The notes: generated by a model not told the origin, from the letters alone. Positions 32,796-42,321 are shown, counted from the first letter of the stretch. The stretch: 64,000 nt of DNA from JANXMY01 sp965246745 (GCA_965246745.1 OZ251980.1:1302001-1366000), one strand, 5' to 3'. Program-made: numbers and translations.

Positions 32796-33434
32796 CTAAA
32801 CTTCCGTCCGCAGCGCGGCGGCGGGGGGCATCTGCGCGGCCCGCTGCGCGGGCAGCAGGGCGGCAATCAGCGTCAGCAGGCCGCCGATCACCAGGCAGCC
32901 GAACAGCGAGCCGAGCACCAGCCCGAAAGGCAGATGCCCCACCCCGTTGATCCAGCCGAACGCCGCCCAGCGGACCACGACAATGCCCACAAAGCCCAGC
33001 ATCCAGCCGGCAAGCGATGCCACAAAGCCCATAAACAGCGCTTCAATCAAAAACAAGCGCACAATCAGCGAGTTCAGCGCCCCGAGGCACTTCATCGTGC
33101 CGATCTCCCGGAAGCGCTCCGACACCGACATCAGCATCGAATTGGTAATCCCGACCGTGCAGACCAGCAGCGCCATGATGCACAGCCAAATCTGCCGGTT
33201 CAGCGCCGCTTGGTTGCCTGTTTTCAGCTCCAGCAGCGCGGTGACGCCCGAGTAGCACAAAAACGCGATGCCGAGAAAAATACCTGCGCCGGTAATCATG
33301 GAGCGCCAAAAGCGAATCTTCAGCGAGTTCATCGCAATCGAGACCGCTTTGCTCCACGGCAGGTTGATTTGTGTTCTAATGCCGCCGCCGTCCGCGCTTG
33401 GGCGCGGGCCGGGGCCGCTCGCTTCGAGTGACAT
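32796..33434 (-). CDS. Minimal FtsX-domain ABC permease
   Basis: A protein of 212 aa. SKAVSIAMNSLKIRFWRSMI leads into the first membrane helix, followed almost directly by the three-helix FtsX domain (MALLVCTVGITNSMLMSVSE; FREIGTMKCLGAL). The periplasmic MacB-like domain of full-size permeases is nearly absent, with only about 20 residues between helices one and two. GGAAGAAAG precedes the ATG. The 5' end overlaps the PqqD-like gene by 59 nt in another frame. Confidence 0.85.
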   Translation of the reverse strand: MSLEASGPGPRPSADGGGIRTQINLPWSKAVSIAMNSLKIRFWRSMITGAGIFLGIAFLCYSGVTALLELKTGNQAALNRQIWLCIMALLVCTVGITNSMLMSVSERFREIGTMKCLGALNSLIVRLFLIEALFMGFVASLAGWMLGFVGIVVVRWAAFGWINGVGHLPFGLVLGSLFGCLVIGGLLTLIAALLPAQRAAQMPPAAALRTEV

Positions 33435-33867
33435 GATTGTTTCTTTCTTCCAGCCCGATCAAGCGCCGCTGGGCCAGCATCCGCATAAACGACACGACGC
33501 TGACTTCGGCCTGCCGCCGGTTGAGCTTGTACGCGCCCGCCGTGAAATTCACGAGCTGCTCGACCGAGTGCCTGCCGTCGCACTTTTCCCACACTGCCGC
33601 GCCGAACTCATCCAGCTCAATCGTTTTGGTCGGCGGCATTTGAAACACGCGTCCTAAAATCCGTGCCAGCTTGTCGTCGCGGCGCGGCACCGTAATCTGC
33701 ACCCCCGCCGCCGCGCCGTCCTCGCCCCCCGGCTTCGGCGTCCACGCCACGGCGGCGCTCCGCAGAGGCCGCAGAGCCAGCATCTCGCCGCGCGGCAGGG
33801 CGTTTTTGTTCCGGTTCAGAAACGGAAAGTATTGCGTTAAGTACTGCGTGAGATCGAGATTAGGCAT
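33376..33867 (-). CDS. PqqD-like protein
   Basis: A protein of 163 aa. The C-terminal half (RVFQMPPTKTIELDEFGAAV then WEKCDGRHSVEQLVNFTAGA) has the winged-helix PqqD pattern that binds leader peptides in RiPP pathways. No radical SAM enzyme or RiPP precursor is visible nearby. It is embedded in an ABC/FtsX cluster, where PqqD-like domains may instead act as peptide or protein adaptors. The ribosome site is weak. The basic tail overlaps the FtsX gene. Confidence 0.8.
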   Translation of the reverse strand: MPNLDLTQYLTQYFPFLNRNKNALPRGEMLALRPLRSAAVAWTPKPGGEDGAAAGVQITVPRRDDKLARILGRVFQMPPTKTIELDEFGAAVWEKCDGRHSVEQLVNFTAGAYKLNRRQAEVSVVSFMRMLAQRRLIGLEERNNHVTRSERPRPAPKRGRRRH

Positions 33868-33890
33868 AAGTTACAGCGGAACCGAAAGAA

Positions 33891-33962
33891 AGCCCCCCGC
33901 CCTCAATAATGGGGGAGCCGGATTGTTCCATATTGCTCCCCCATTATTGGGGGCGGGGGGGA
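33891..33962. repeat. Palindromic repeat, family 3
   Basis: Arms CCTCAATAATGGGGGAGCC and GGCTCCCCCATTATTGGGGG-like right arm (GCTCCCCCATTATTGGGGGC) flank GGATTGTTCCATATT. The copy at 37206-37272 shares the same core. Confidence 0.85.
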
Positions 33963-33966
33963 GACT

Positions 33967-34974
33967 TTACCCCGCATGGCACCGGGTCCGCGCGACAATC
34001 GCCTCCACCGCCTCGGGCTGCGGGCGGCGGCTGACGCTCTGCACCAAAAAGATTTTGTTGGTCTCAGGGCACTCCCACACCCGCGCCTCAAAATAGGTCG
34101 CCGGCTTTTGCAGGCGCGTGATCTGCGGGATCGCCTGCCCCGCCCAGTACGAAAGGCCCGTTTTGCGCCCCGTCAAGGCCAGCGCAGGATGGCCCGCCGC
34201 GCTCGACTCGCGGCCTTCGTACCGCAGCATCCCCTCCTGGGCACGGTTCTTTTCCCGGAACCACTGGTCCAAATACGCATTGCGAAGCTGGACATTGGCG
34301 ACGCCCCACTGCTCCACCGTAATCGTGTCCAGCGTGTTCGCCCGGCTGAACGGAAGCTGGACATAGATGTTCATAAGCTGTACTTTTCCCGACAGCGTGT
34401 AGTCGCCCGGCAAGGCGGTGTGCAGGTCATACAGCGACCACGTCCGCCAGTCGGGGTCTTCCGGGTGGCAGCGGAGCGTCTGCAACACGTCGGCGGCCGT
34501 CGCCGCAAAATCGCCGCGCGTCCCGCCGAGCACCTGCGCGATCACCACCCGCCGGCATTCTTCGCAGTGCCAGATGCGCCCGGCCGCCCGCTTGTCCGCT
34601 TTCCAGGTGAACCCGCGCAGCCCGAGGCGCTCGGGGTGCGCGTCATCGGAGAGCGATTTAATCTGCACCGCCGCCGAGATTTTCTGCCGCTTGGCGCTTT
34701 TCTCGATAGTGTCTAAATACTGCCGCAGGCGCTTTTCTAAATCTGCATCGGACACTTTGCCCTTGACGGGAATCCAGCGCAGGTCCATGCCGAGAACGCC
34801 CTGCGCCTGAAGCTCGCCGTTGTCCAGCCGCAGATTGCCCGCTTTGGCATCGCCGCCGTAGGCGACCAGGTTCCACGCCGGCGGGGCCTGCACGGTCAGC
34901 CCCTGCCAGCCGACCGTCTTCCAGCCGGCGCGGCCTGCCCCGTGGCTTATTTCTTGTCGGACGAGTGTTTTCAC
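33967..34974 (-). CDS. Unknown 335-aa protein in the FtsX/PqqD cluster
   Basis: Starts MKTLVRQEISHGAGRAGWKT from GTG at 34974. The first part (WQGLTVQAPPAWNLVAYGGD) is beta-rich; an HCEEC motif near residue 135 could bind a metal; the remainder repeats the same kind of beta-strand unit. No signal peptide or membrane segment is seen. The -10-like TATCAT sits 6 nt before the GTG, suggesting leaderless expression. I do not recognise a family, but its place in the cluster suggests a shared role with PqqD and the permeases. Confidence 0.7.
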   Translation of the reverse strand: MKTLVRQEISHGAGRAGWKTVGWQGLTVQAPPAWNLVAYGGDAKAGNLRLDNGELQAQGVLGMDLRWIPVKGKVSDADLEKRLRQYLDTIEKSAKRQKISAAVQIKSLSDDAHPERLGLRGFTWKADKRAAGRIWHCEECRRVVIAQVLGGTRGDFAATAADVLQTLRCHPEDPDWRTWSLYDLHTALPGDYTLSGKVQLMNIYVQLPFSRANTLDTITVEQWGVANVQLRNAYLDQWFREKNRAQEGMLRYEGRESSAAGHPALALTGRKTGLSYWAGQAIPQITRLQKPATYFEARVWECPETNKIFLVQSVSRRPQPEAVEAIVARTRCHAG

Positions 34975-35020
34975 GGTTTTATGATACGCGAAGTAGAGTA
35001 GGAAAATTGCCGGTTACAAA

Positions 35021-35099
35021 GGGCGCAGCAAGCAGCGCCCCTACGGGGCAGATTTGGACGATGGATTCGGACAATGTAGGGGCGCTGCTTGCTGCGCCC
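35021..35099. repeat. Inverted pair of family 4 repeat units
   Basis: GGGCGCAGCAAGCAGCGCCC followed by CTACG and its inverted copy GTAGGGGCGCTGCTTGCTGC enclose about 32 bp. The single unit also occurs at 14635 and 19956. Confidence 0.8.
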
Positions 35100-35124
35100 T
35101 TCTGGTTCTACCATGTGCCGCGCC

Positions 35125-37158
35125 CTAAAACGGCAGATAATTCACCGTCTTGGCAATCAAGGCCAGCGCAATCGCGGCCATGCCGATCAGGCCCGTGCCG
35201 CAGGCAAAGCCCGCCAGCAGGACCGGGGTGTAAAGCTGCCAGCGCTCCAAACCGAACCGCTTGGCGAAATAGTAGCGCCCCAGCAGCGCCCCGATCATGG
35301 TCGGGATCGTGTTGTGCGGCAAGTTTCCAATGCCGCCGACAAAGCCGTAAAAGAACAAGAGCGGCCACTTAAACAGCAGGGTCGCGCCGTACAGCGCCAT
35401 CGCCGCGCCGGCACCGACCCCGATGATTGGAGGCTTAATCGCATGCAAAGCCCAGGTCGCGCCGTTGCCGGTATTGATCTGTGTCCAAATAGACAACTGA
35501 ATAACCGACAGCGGCCAGAACTTTTGTGCGTAGGGGAACTGCGACGACGGAATATCGTTGGTGTGCCACAAAAAGCCCCAATACAAAAACGAAAACAGCA
35601 AAATCAGCGGCAGCATAAACAGCTCGAGCTTGATAATGCTCGTGAACTTGGTTCCCGTCAGCTCAATCTCGCGGAACTTCTGCGCCTGCGGGCCATAGTC
35701 GTTCAGCGGCAGCGGCGCAAACCAGATGTCCGGCTGATGGTAGCCGCTGCGAAGAACCACGGCTTGGTTGAGAAACGGAAACGTCACGCCCTGCCCGGTG
35801 AGGCCGATCAGCCGCGCCGAGACATACGAGTTCAGCGGAGTCCAGACCAGGCCGTAAAAGATGATAATCGCAATCGGGAACGCCGGCACCAGGCTGTGGT
35901 TCAGGAACACATAGCCGACGGTCGCCGCCAGCCACACGCCGAGCGCAAGCTGCCACGGGAAGTCGCCGCGCCCTTCCGGCAGCTTGCCGAGGCTGCCGCG
36001 CTGCGCTTTCTGCTCCGCGCCCCGGCCTTTCAGTACCATCAGCGCCACCGAAGTCAGGCCGATGACGGCAATGGCAAGCTGCGTCCCGATGCCGAACGAC
36101 ATCCAGAAATCAAAGTCAATCGAGGCTTTGGTTTGAATAGTCGGCGACCCCGGAACCCAGTGCGGAAACAGGCCGGCCCCCTGCAAAAACGGGTTCGCGA
36201 CAATCTGCGCCCCGACCGAGGACAAAAAGCCGCCCAGAACAATCGAGTACGGCAGGATAAAGCCGAACAGCACCAAGCCCAAATCCGGGTTGTAGCCGGT
36301 CAGCGCGGTCGGCAAAACCCGCTCGGTGTTGGGCGTGAGATCAAAAAACGGGATCGGCAGGATAGACAGCGGCTTGCCCAGGGTCACGCCCGTGAAGATC
36401 GGCACGGCTAAATAGAAAAAGCCGAAGATGAGGCCGACAATCGTGCCGGTCGAAAAGACCTGCCAGCGCCACGAGTCTTCTTTGGTGGACGCCTCTGCCA
36501 GCGCGGTCGCGCCCGATGCCGCAATCGGCGCAAACGGAAACGGCAGCCGCTCTACATCCGATGTGATCCGAAACAGCAGGTAGCCCAGTCCCATCCATTT
36601 CATGCGGTCCAGCACCTGCTGGGCCAGCAGCACTAAAATCGGAATGAGCCACGCGCTGTCGAGAAAGGTCCGGTGAGCATAGGCCGGCGACCCCGGCTGC
36701 GGCGCAATCCATGCCGGCAGCGAGTGAGACACATTGACCATGGCCGGCGACTGCATGATATATTGCAGCGCAATAAACGCTCCGAACGGGCCACCGGAAA
36801 TGCCGGGCAGCTGCCCAAAGCCCGTAAATGTCAGCGCCCCCGCCATGTAAAACAGGCAGTAAATTTCCTGCCGCTTCAGGGGCAGAAACGAGCGCCGGGC
36901 GATCTCGGAAAACAAAACAATCGTGACCCACTGCGCCGCCGCGCCGAGGCCCTGCCCGGCCAACAGGCCGAGATAAATAGACCCCGGCAGCATGATCATG
37001 CACACAAACAGCGTGCCGATCATGACTTTGCCGGTGAAGCCCTCTTCAAATTGTATCTGCTGCCCGGTCTCGTCGCCGGACGTATCGGCGGACCGCTCCC
37101 GCGCCGCTTCGACGCTGTCGGGGACTCGTCCGCGCTTCGGTTTTTGCTCAACTGCCAC
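35125..37158 (-). CDS. OPT-like oligopeptide transporter family protein
   Basis: A protein of 677 aa with about 15 membrane helices. The N-terminus is charged, then EGFTGKVMIGTLFVCMIMLP and LPGISGGPFGAFIALQYIM lead into the core. Helices and the NTGNGATWALHAIKPPIIGV segment are OPT/DUF6784-DUF6785-like. Family members carry peptides or metal chelates with protons. The GTG start at 37158 has AAGGAGA upstream. It is flanked by genes of the FtsX/PqqD cluster on the same strand, hinting at peptide traffic. Confidence 0.75.
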   Translation of the reverse strand: MAVEQKPKRGRVPDSVEAARERSADTSGDETGQQIQFEEGFTGKVMIGTLFVCMIMLPGSIYLGLLAGQGLGAAAQWVTIVLFSEIARRSFLPLKRQEIYCLFYMAGALTFTGFGQLPGISGGPFGAFIALQYIMQSPAMVNVSHSLPAWIAPQPGSPAYAHRTFLDSAWLIPILVLLAQQVLDRMKWMGLGYLLFRITSDVERLPFPFAPIAASGATALAEASTKEDSWRWQVFSTGTIVGLIFGFFYLAVPIFTGVTLGKPLSILPIPFFDLTPNTERVLPTALTGYNPDLGLVLFGFILPYSIVLGGFLSSVGAQIVANPFLQGAGLFPHWVPGSPTIQTKASIDFDFWMSFGIGTQLAIAVIGLTSVALMVLKGRGAEQKAQRGSLGKLPEGRGDFPWQLALGVWLAATVGYVFLNHSLVPAFPIAIIIFYGLVWTPLNSYVSARLIGLTGQGVTFPFLNQAVVLRSGYHQPDIWFAPLPLNDYGPQAQKFREIELTGTKFTSIIKLELFMLPLILLFSFLYWGFLWHTNDIPSSQFPYAQKFWPLSVIQLSIWTQINTGNGATWALHAIKPPIIGVGAGAAMALYGATLLFKWPLLFFYGFVGGIGNLPHNTIPTMIGALLGRYYFAKRFGLERWQLYTPVLLAGFACGTGLIGMAAIALALIAKTVNYLPF

Positions 37159-37205
37159 GGGGGCAAATTCTCCTTACGGTATAAAAAACATGACGCTGAA
37201 ACACC

Positions 37206-37272
37206 CCCCGGCCCCCAATCAAGGGAAGCCGAATTGTTCCATATTGCTCCCCCATTATTGGGGGCCGGGGGG
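37206..37272. repeat. Palindromic repeat, family 3
   Basis: Arms CCCCCGGCCCCCAATCAAGG and CCATTATTGGGGGCCGGGGG around GAATTGTTCCATATT. It lies between the giant FtsX gene and the OPT-like gene. Confidence 0.8.
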
Positions 37273-37280
37273 ACTTCCTC

Positions 37281-40200
37281 TCACAGCGCCGCCGCGACCG
37301 CTTCCGTTCCTGCCGGGACGCCGCCCGTCGGCAGCGCGGCGGCTTCGGCGTCGGCCAGATACCGCTCGCGCTGAAGCTCGGTCAGGGTGCGCCAGATCAA
37401 GAACTGCTTGCGAAGGACGTTCAGGAAGCGGCGGTTGACCCGCTTCCAGTTGGACACATCGCCAGACACGCGGGTCAGGGTCAAGCGGACTTCGTACACG
37501 TCTTCCAAATCGGTCGGCACGGTGTCCAAACTAATCATCTGGGAGACGCCGAGGTCGAACGGCGCAAGCCACACCCGGCCCGACAAGCGGTAGGCGGGGA
37601 CGCCCTCCACGGTTTCCGCGCTGGTCGCGATGCCCTGGGTCAAAAAGTCGCCGACCGACTGTTCTTCATACGCCCGGAACCACTCGGCCAAAAACTGGTT
37701 GATGCCGTTCGCCTGCGCCCCGGCCACCGCAAACGGCAGCGACAGCTTCCACACGTCGCCGTCCGGCTCCGGCACTTTCCATGTCCGGTCCACGGCAGGC
37801 GTCGCCACTTCCGACGCTTTGCGGGCCGGGAAAATCGTGGACAGCAGCACCACCGCGACGACCAGGCCGATGGCAAGCTCGGCGGATGTGGACGAGAAAT
37901 TCAGGTACAAGCCGGGCAGGATATGTAAATGAGCGATGGCATAGGCCAGCGCCTGCCCAATCAAATAGCCGGAAACCGCGCCGATGATCCCATAGACCAG
38001 CGCTTCGGCGATAAACAGCATGGCGATGTTGGTCGGCGACAGGCCGATACTCGAAAAAATCGCGATTTCTTTCACCCGCTCAAAGACCGACCCGAGCATG
38101 GTGTTTAACACAATCAGCGCGGCGATGAGAATCGGGATCAGAATGTTGACCAGGCCCTCCGACGAAGTCGCGCCGATAGCGGAGAACCGATGGTTTGCGC
38201 CGTTTTCCCCGGCATACAAGTTGAGGTCCAAACGCGGCATCAGGCTTTGCAGCTCGGTGGCTGTGGTCTGCGCCGTGCCCATGTTGATCGCCACCGAGCG
38301 CAGGTCGCCCCCGAGATTGATCAAAGTCGAGTACGGCACATACAGGACGTTGTCGGGGTCGAGGTGCAGGTACTCTTGAAAGCCCTGCCCGGCGGCGGCC
38401 GCCCCGCCTCCGGCCGCGCCGCCGCTGCCCTGGTTCTGCTGGGCCTGGTAGTCCACCGGGGTCAGCGCCTCGTTGTCCAGGTCTTTGATGGCCTTGATCT
38501 TGGCGGCGTCCGCAATGCCGATCACCAAATACGGCACGCCGCTGAAATTGATGGTCACTTTGCCGACATCCGCCGGGGTGATTTGCAGGCTCGTCGCCAC
38601 CCCCTGCGGGATCACCGCCGTGTAGGTATCCGAGCGGTTGAACCACCGGCCGGCAGTCAGCGCCTTGTCAATGCCCGTCACCTGCGACTCCTGCGGGGTC
38701 AGGCCGTTGACGCCTTTGACATCGGTGGCGAAGTGGGCGCGGGTCAGGTGCAGAAACGACTGCTGACCCTGCTGGGTGCCGAAAAACCAGGCACGCGGCG
38801 CGACCGGGAACCGCGAGCCGTATTCATCGTTTAAGAGCCGGTACGCCGGCTGCTGGAGCGAATTCCAAGTCGGCAGGCGCAGCAAAATACCGTTGTACAG
38901 CGCCGTGCCCGGTGCGCCGACATCGTTGTAGCGGATGGTGTTGACGATGGACGTAAACGACAGCACGGTAAATGTCAAAAGAACCAAAGTCAGGCACGTT
39001 AAAAGCGTCCGCTCTTTCCGGCGGCGCATGTTGGAAATGCCGAGCGCAAACGCCGCAAAGGCAATGGACGCGCGGCCGACATCAGCTTTATGGACCCCCG
39101 ACACCGATTTATTGAGCTGCTTGAGCTGCTCCTCAAATTTGCCCCACACCAGCAGCGAGACAATCACCGACAAGGCCAGCATCACAAACGCAATCAAAAT
39201 AATCAGCGGGTTGACCGCGCCGATGGAGAACGCCGGATGGATCAGCGAAAACACGAAAAAGATCACCAAAAAGATGCCGAACGCCGCCGTGAGCTGCCGC
39301 TTCAGGTCGGAATAACCGAACAGCAGACGCTCCAAAAAGTAGGCGAACGGGATCAGGAGAAACAAGTAAAAGATAACGCCGGAAACCACGTCATTTGCGA
39401 TCTGCTGCGCCTGCGGGTAGACCCGCGCTTCGTTGGCCCACGCCTGCCGGCTGTAAGCGTCGAACGCTTCATAGTCCTGGGCGCTGTACGCGGCAAGCGC
39501 ATGGTCAATGTCGTCTTTGGCGAGGTCGTGCAGGTGAGTCAGCGGGTTCTGCGGGTCGTGGAGCTGGACAATCCGAAACTTCGCCAGGTTGGAAATACGG
39601 AACTCATCCAGGTTCCACATGTCTTTGGCGACCCGCAGCGCCGTGTTGGTGATCGCGCCGTTGCGGACAATGTCATTGGGGCTATTCGGGTCCGGCGGCC
39701 GGTTGTCCGACGAGCCGTAGCGGGCCGACGCGACGCCGACGGCGTAGCCGACGCCCTGGGCATTGCGCTGGTTTTCGGCGGCGGTCTTTTTCGGGTCGGC
39801 CGGGAGCGAGTTAATCAGCAGAAAGCGGGGCGGGGACCCCGGACCGGAGGTCATAACCACTTTAAGCCGGGTGTCCGCGCCGGGGGTCGAAAACAGCACG
39901 GCGACATCTTCCACATAGGAAACGCCCGGCTCGCCGCCCGACAAAATAAAGCCGTACTGGCGCGGCTCGCCGTCGGACGCGCCGTCGTAGATGTTTACCG
40001 TCGTCAGCGAAGTCAGCGCCTGCTGGTCAATCAAGTCATAAATGGAAGTCGCGACGCACGGAAAAACAATCACCTGGGTTTGCTTGGCGTCGCCGGTCAG
40101 GTCGAACTGGGTCGGATAGTTCGCCGCGCCGTTGACCCCCTGATCGGGCGCAAAGTCAATGTCGCCGCGCGTGCCCGAATCATCATCGGCCGCGTGAACA

Positions 40201-42110
40201 TGGTACGCGCCGACATGCAGCTTGCCGTCCGGGGCGAAGCGCAGGCCGGAGCCGCCGGAAATCACCAGCGGCAGCCCTTCAAACTTAAACTCCGCCTGCC
40301 CTGCACCGCCGGCAGTCGCCTGGATCAAGTTGCCCCGGACGCCCATCATGGTTTTGGACGGGCTGTTGACCACTGCAAGCGAGTCGGCGACCGGCTCATC
40401 GGGCACAAAGTTCTTTTTCGGGTCGAACAGCAGAACACGCCCAGTGAGGGTGCTGAAGCCCAGCCGCAGCCCCTGCCGGGTCCATGCCTGCCCCGACGGC
40501 ACCGGCATCAGCGACGCCGTAGACTGCGCCGTGACGGCGTTGGGATCGTTGGTATCGTTGAGGATATGCCAGTACTGGCAGGCCAGCAGGCGGGTCTGGG
40601 CGGCCAGATGGACAATGTTGACTTTGTCGGGCGTGTCCAGCGGCGTGTCGGCTTCCTGCCGGGCGTCGTCGGTGGTAGCGAAAGTCACGCCCTTGCCGCC
40701 GGCCATTGTCGCCGCTTCGGCGTCAAACGCGAACCGGCCCGGCAGGTAATTGCGCCACGATTTGCCGCCCGCGCCATTGACCCCGTCGGCAAACGCCGTC
40801 GCCGGGTCGAAGCCGAGCGTCTGCCCGATCTTTTCGGCGTTTTCGCGAAACGTTCGGCCGATGTCCGAAAAATCGCTTTGGATATCTTCGCGGTAGTCGT
40901 AAAAATAGCCTTTGTAAAAGACCCCGACACTGCCGGTCTGCGAGGTTAAGTCAAGGCCCGAAAACAGCAGCACATTGGCCCGGTCCGGCAGCGGCGCATG
41001 GAACACGGAGTGACGCAGCGAGTCCAGGCCGGAAACCGGACGCCAGCCGTCCACATGCCGGTCCACATAGGTCCGTGCGCCTTGAATGCCCAAGAAATGC
41101 GCCCCGCAGGCGACAAACAGCACGGTCCGCTTCGGCGGGTGGGATTTAAACGCCCGCGCGAGTTCCAGCAGCGCCGCCAGTCCGTCGGCGGACTCCGCGC
41201 CGGGGGCCTGGGTCGGCACAATGGACATCGAGTCGTAGTACGATTCAATCACCACGGTCTGGTCGGCCATCGGCCCGGTGCCTTGAATTTTTCCGACAAT
41301 GTTTGCCGTGATCGCCGTTCGCCACGGGTTGTCGCAGGCCAGATGCACCTGGAAATTGGGAGTGGTGAGCACCGCCGACTGCAAGGCCGCCGCATCGGCC
41401 CGCGAAATCAAAAACCGGGGCACGGCGACGGGGATGCCGATAAACTTGGCTTCGCCTTCGCCGCGCATGGTCTCGTTCGGCTCGGTAAACACAATCGCTT
41501 TTGCGCCGAGCCGGGCGGCATTGAGCCAGTCCGTGCCGCAGTTGAAGTCGAGAAGAACAATGCTGCCCTGGACCGATTTGCCGCGAAAATTCGACAGCTC
41601 GCCGCGCCCGGCATAAATCAGCGGCCCGGAAATGCCGGCCGCCGGCAGGGTCGAGGTCCGCACCAGATTGGGCCACAGGGGCTGAAGGGCAAACGGCTTC
41701 GGCAGGCCCGCGCCCTGGATAAACGCGCCGTTGTCCACCGGAGTCGTCACCGTGAACGGCTCTTCGGAGACATTGCCCGGCCCGAACACGCTGTTGAACT
41801 GCCGGCGGACATACGCCCGCGCCTGGTCGCCGCCGGGGGTTCCCGCGACCCGTGAGTGAGCGGTCACGGGGGCGGCGGCTGGCTGGTTCGGCACCGCATA
41901 GTGGATACCCGACAGGTCGGAAATGGTCTGCGACAGCCGGGCCGGGCTGACCCCGCCGGCCAGGGACACATAGTTTTTGGCGGCGTCGGAGTCTACCTTG
42001 ATTTTGGTGGTCTGCGCGTTTCCGGGGGTCAGCGCCGACAGCAGCAGGCAGAGCGCAAGCAGAACGCGGGTCGGAAAAATCGCGCCGTCGCTGCGGCGGG
42101 AGGTCTTCAT
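37281..42110 (-). CDS. Giant fusion: PA domain, M28-like pseudo-peptidase and FtsX permease
   Basis: A protein of 1609 aa with a signal or anchor segment (VLLALCLLLSALTPGNAQ). A PA-like domain lies at about residues 155-260, then an M28-like fold: VVIESYYDSMSIV where active enzymes have HxD, GAESADGLAALLELAR in place of GAxDNASG, and CGAHFLGIQGART in place of the catalytic EE. Metal ligands are therefore lost. Helices start near residue 900, followed by a MacB-like periplasmic domain and an FtsX domain (IAIFSSIGLSPTNIAMLF). A cytosolic C-terminal domain ends the chain. It probably works with the ATPase at 31981 to act on extracytoplasmic peptides. Confidence 0.82.
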   Translation of the reverse strand: MKTSRRSDGAIFPTRVLLALCLLLSALTPGNAQTTKIKVDSDAAKNYVSLAGGVSPARLSQTISDLSGIHYAVPNQPAAAPVTAHSRVAGTPGGDQARAYVRRQFNSVFGPGNVSEEPFTVTTPVDNGAFIQGAGLPKPFALQPLWPNLVRTSTLPAAGISGPLIYAGRGELSNFRGKSVQGSIVLLDFNCGTDWLNAARLGAKAIVFTEPNETMRGEGEAKFIGIPVAVPRFLISRADAAALQSAVLTTPNFQVHLACDNPWRTAITANIVGKIQGTGPMADQTVVIESYYDSMSIVPTQAPGAESADGLAALLELARAFKSHPPKRTVLFVACGAHFLGIQGARTYVDRHVDGWRPVSGLDSLRHSVFHAPLPDRANVLLFSGLDLTSQTGSVGVFYKGYFYDYREDIQSDFSDIGRTFRENAEKIGQTLGFDPATAFADGVNGAGGKSWRNYLPGRFAFDAEAATMAGGKGVTFATTDDARQEADTPLDTPDKVNIVHLAAQTRLLACQYWHILNDTNDPNAVTAQSTASLMPVPSGQAWTRQGLRLGFSTLTGRVLLFDPKKNFVPDEPVADSLAVVNSPSKTMMGVRGNLIQATAGGAGQAEFKFEGLPLVISGGSGLRFAPDGKLHVGAYHVHAADDDSGTRGDIDFAPDQGVNGAANYPTQFDLTGDAKQTQVIVFPCVATSIYDLIDQQALTSLTTVNIYDGASDGEPRQYGFILSGGEPGVSYVEDVAVLFSTPGADTRLKVVMTSGPGSPPRFLLINSLPADPKKTAAENQRNAQGVGYAVGVASARYGSSDNRPPDPNSPNDIVRNGAITNTALRVAKDMWNLDEFRISNLAKFRIVQLHDPQNPLTHLHDLAKDDIDHALAAYSAQDYEAFDAYSRQAWANEARVYPQAQQIANDVVSGVIFYLFLLIPFAYFLERLLFGYSDLKRQLTAAFGIFLVIFFVFSLIHPAFSIGAVNPLIILIAFVMLALSVIVSLLVWGKFEEQLKQLNKSVSGVHKADVGRASIAFAAFALGISNMRRRKERTLLTCLTLVLLTFTVLSFTSIVNTIRYNDVGAPGTALYNGILLRLPTWNSLQQPAYRLLNDEYGSRFPVAPRAWFFGTQQGQQSFLHLTRAHFATDVKGVNGLTPQESQVTGIDKALTAGRWFNRSDTYTAVIPQGVATSLQITPADVGKVTINFSGVPYLVIGIADAAKIKAIKDLDNEALTPVDYQAQQNQGSGGAAGGGAAAAGQGFQEYLHLDPDNVLYVPYSTLINLGGDLRSVAINMGTAQTTATELQSLMPRLDLNLYAGENGANHRFSAIGATSSEGLVNILIPILIAALIVLNTMLGSVFERVKEIAIFSSIGLSPTNIAMLFIAEALVYGIIGAVSGYLIGQALAYAIAHLHILPGLYLNFSSTSAELAIGLVVAVVLLSTIFPARKASEVATPAVDRTWKVPEPDGDVWKLSLPFAVAGAQANGINQFLAEWFRAYEEQSVGDFLTQGIATSAETVEGVPAYRLSGRVWLAPFDLGVSQMISLDTVPTDLEDVYEVRLTLTRVSGDVSNWKRVNRRFLNVLRKQFLIWRTLTELQRERYLADAEAAALPTGGVPAGTEAVAAAL

Positions 42111-42189
42111 GCAGTACGATCCTTCGGGCTAAGAGATAAGCGCAAAAAACGCGCAGATAAACAATGCAGGAGGGCGAATGGATTTTGTT

Positions 42190-42218
42190 ATCATATCACA
42201 TCGGCCCGAAAAAGGCAA
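42190..42218 (-). promoter_or_regulatory. Promoter of the giant FtsX cluster
   Basis: On the minus strand TTGCCT (42218-42213), a 17-bp spacer and TATGAT (42195-42190). The leader to the ATG at 42110 is about 75 nt and ends with AAGGA. Confidence 0.65.
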
Positions 42219-42266
42219 GAGGAAGGCCGCTAATCGGCGGGGGCGAAGGAATTATATTTCGGGGCG

Positions 42267-42283
42267 GGCAAATTATATTTGCC
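42267..42283. promoter_or_regulatory. Perfect dyad upstream of the RRM gene, possible operator
   Basis: GGCAAATTATATTTGCC, 7-bp arms around TAT, AT-rich in a GC-rich region. A related GAATTATATTTC sequence lies 17 bp to the left. It lies between the two divergent promoters. Confidence 0.4.
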
Positions 42284-42321
42284 GAAACGGCTCAAGACCG
42301 TGAATTTGCGCGATTTAGGGG

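Noticed and set aside
33376..33867. RiPP biosynthetic cluster based on the PqqD-like protein
   Set aside because: No radical SAM enzyme, precursor peptide, cyclodehydratase or lanthipeptide synthase is present within the window around it.
37281..42110. Two separate genes (peptidase and permease) in the 1609-aa frame
   Set aside because: The frame is continuous, and I see no internal ribosome site, stop or frame change near the junction; a fusion is the simpler reading.
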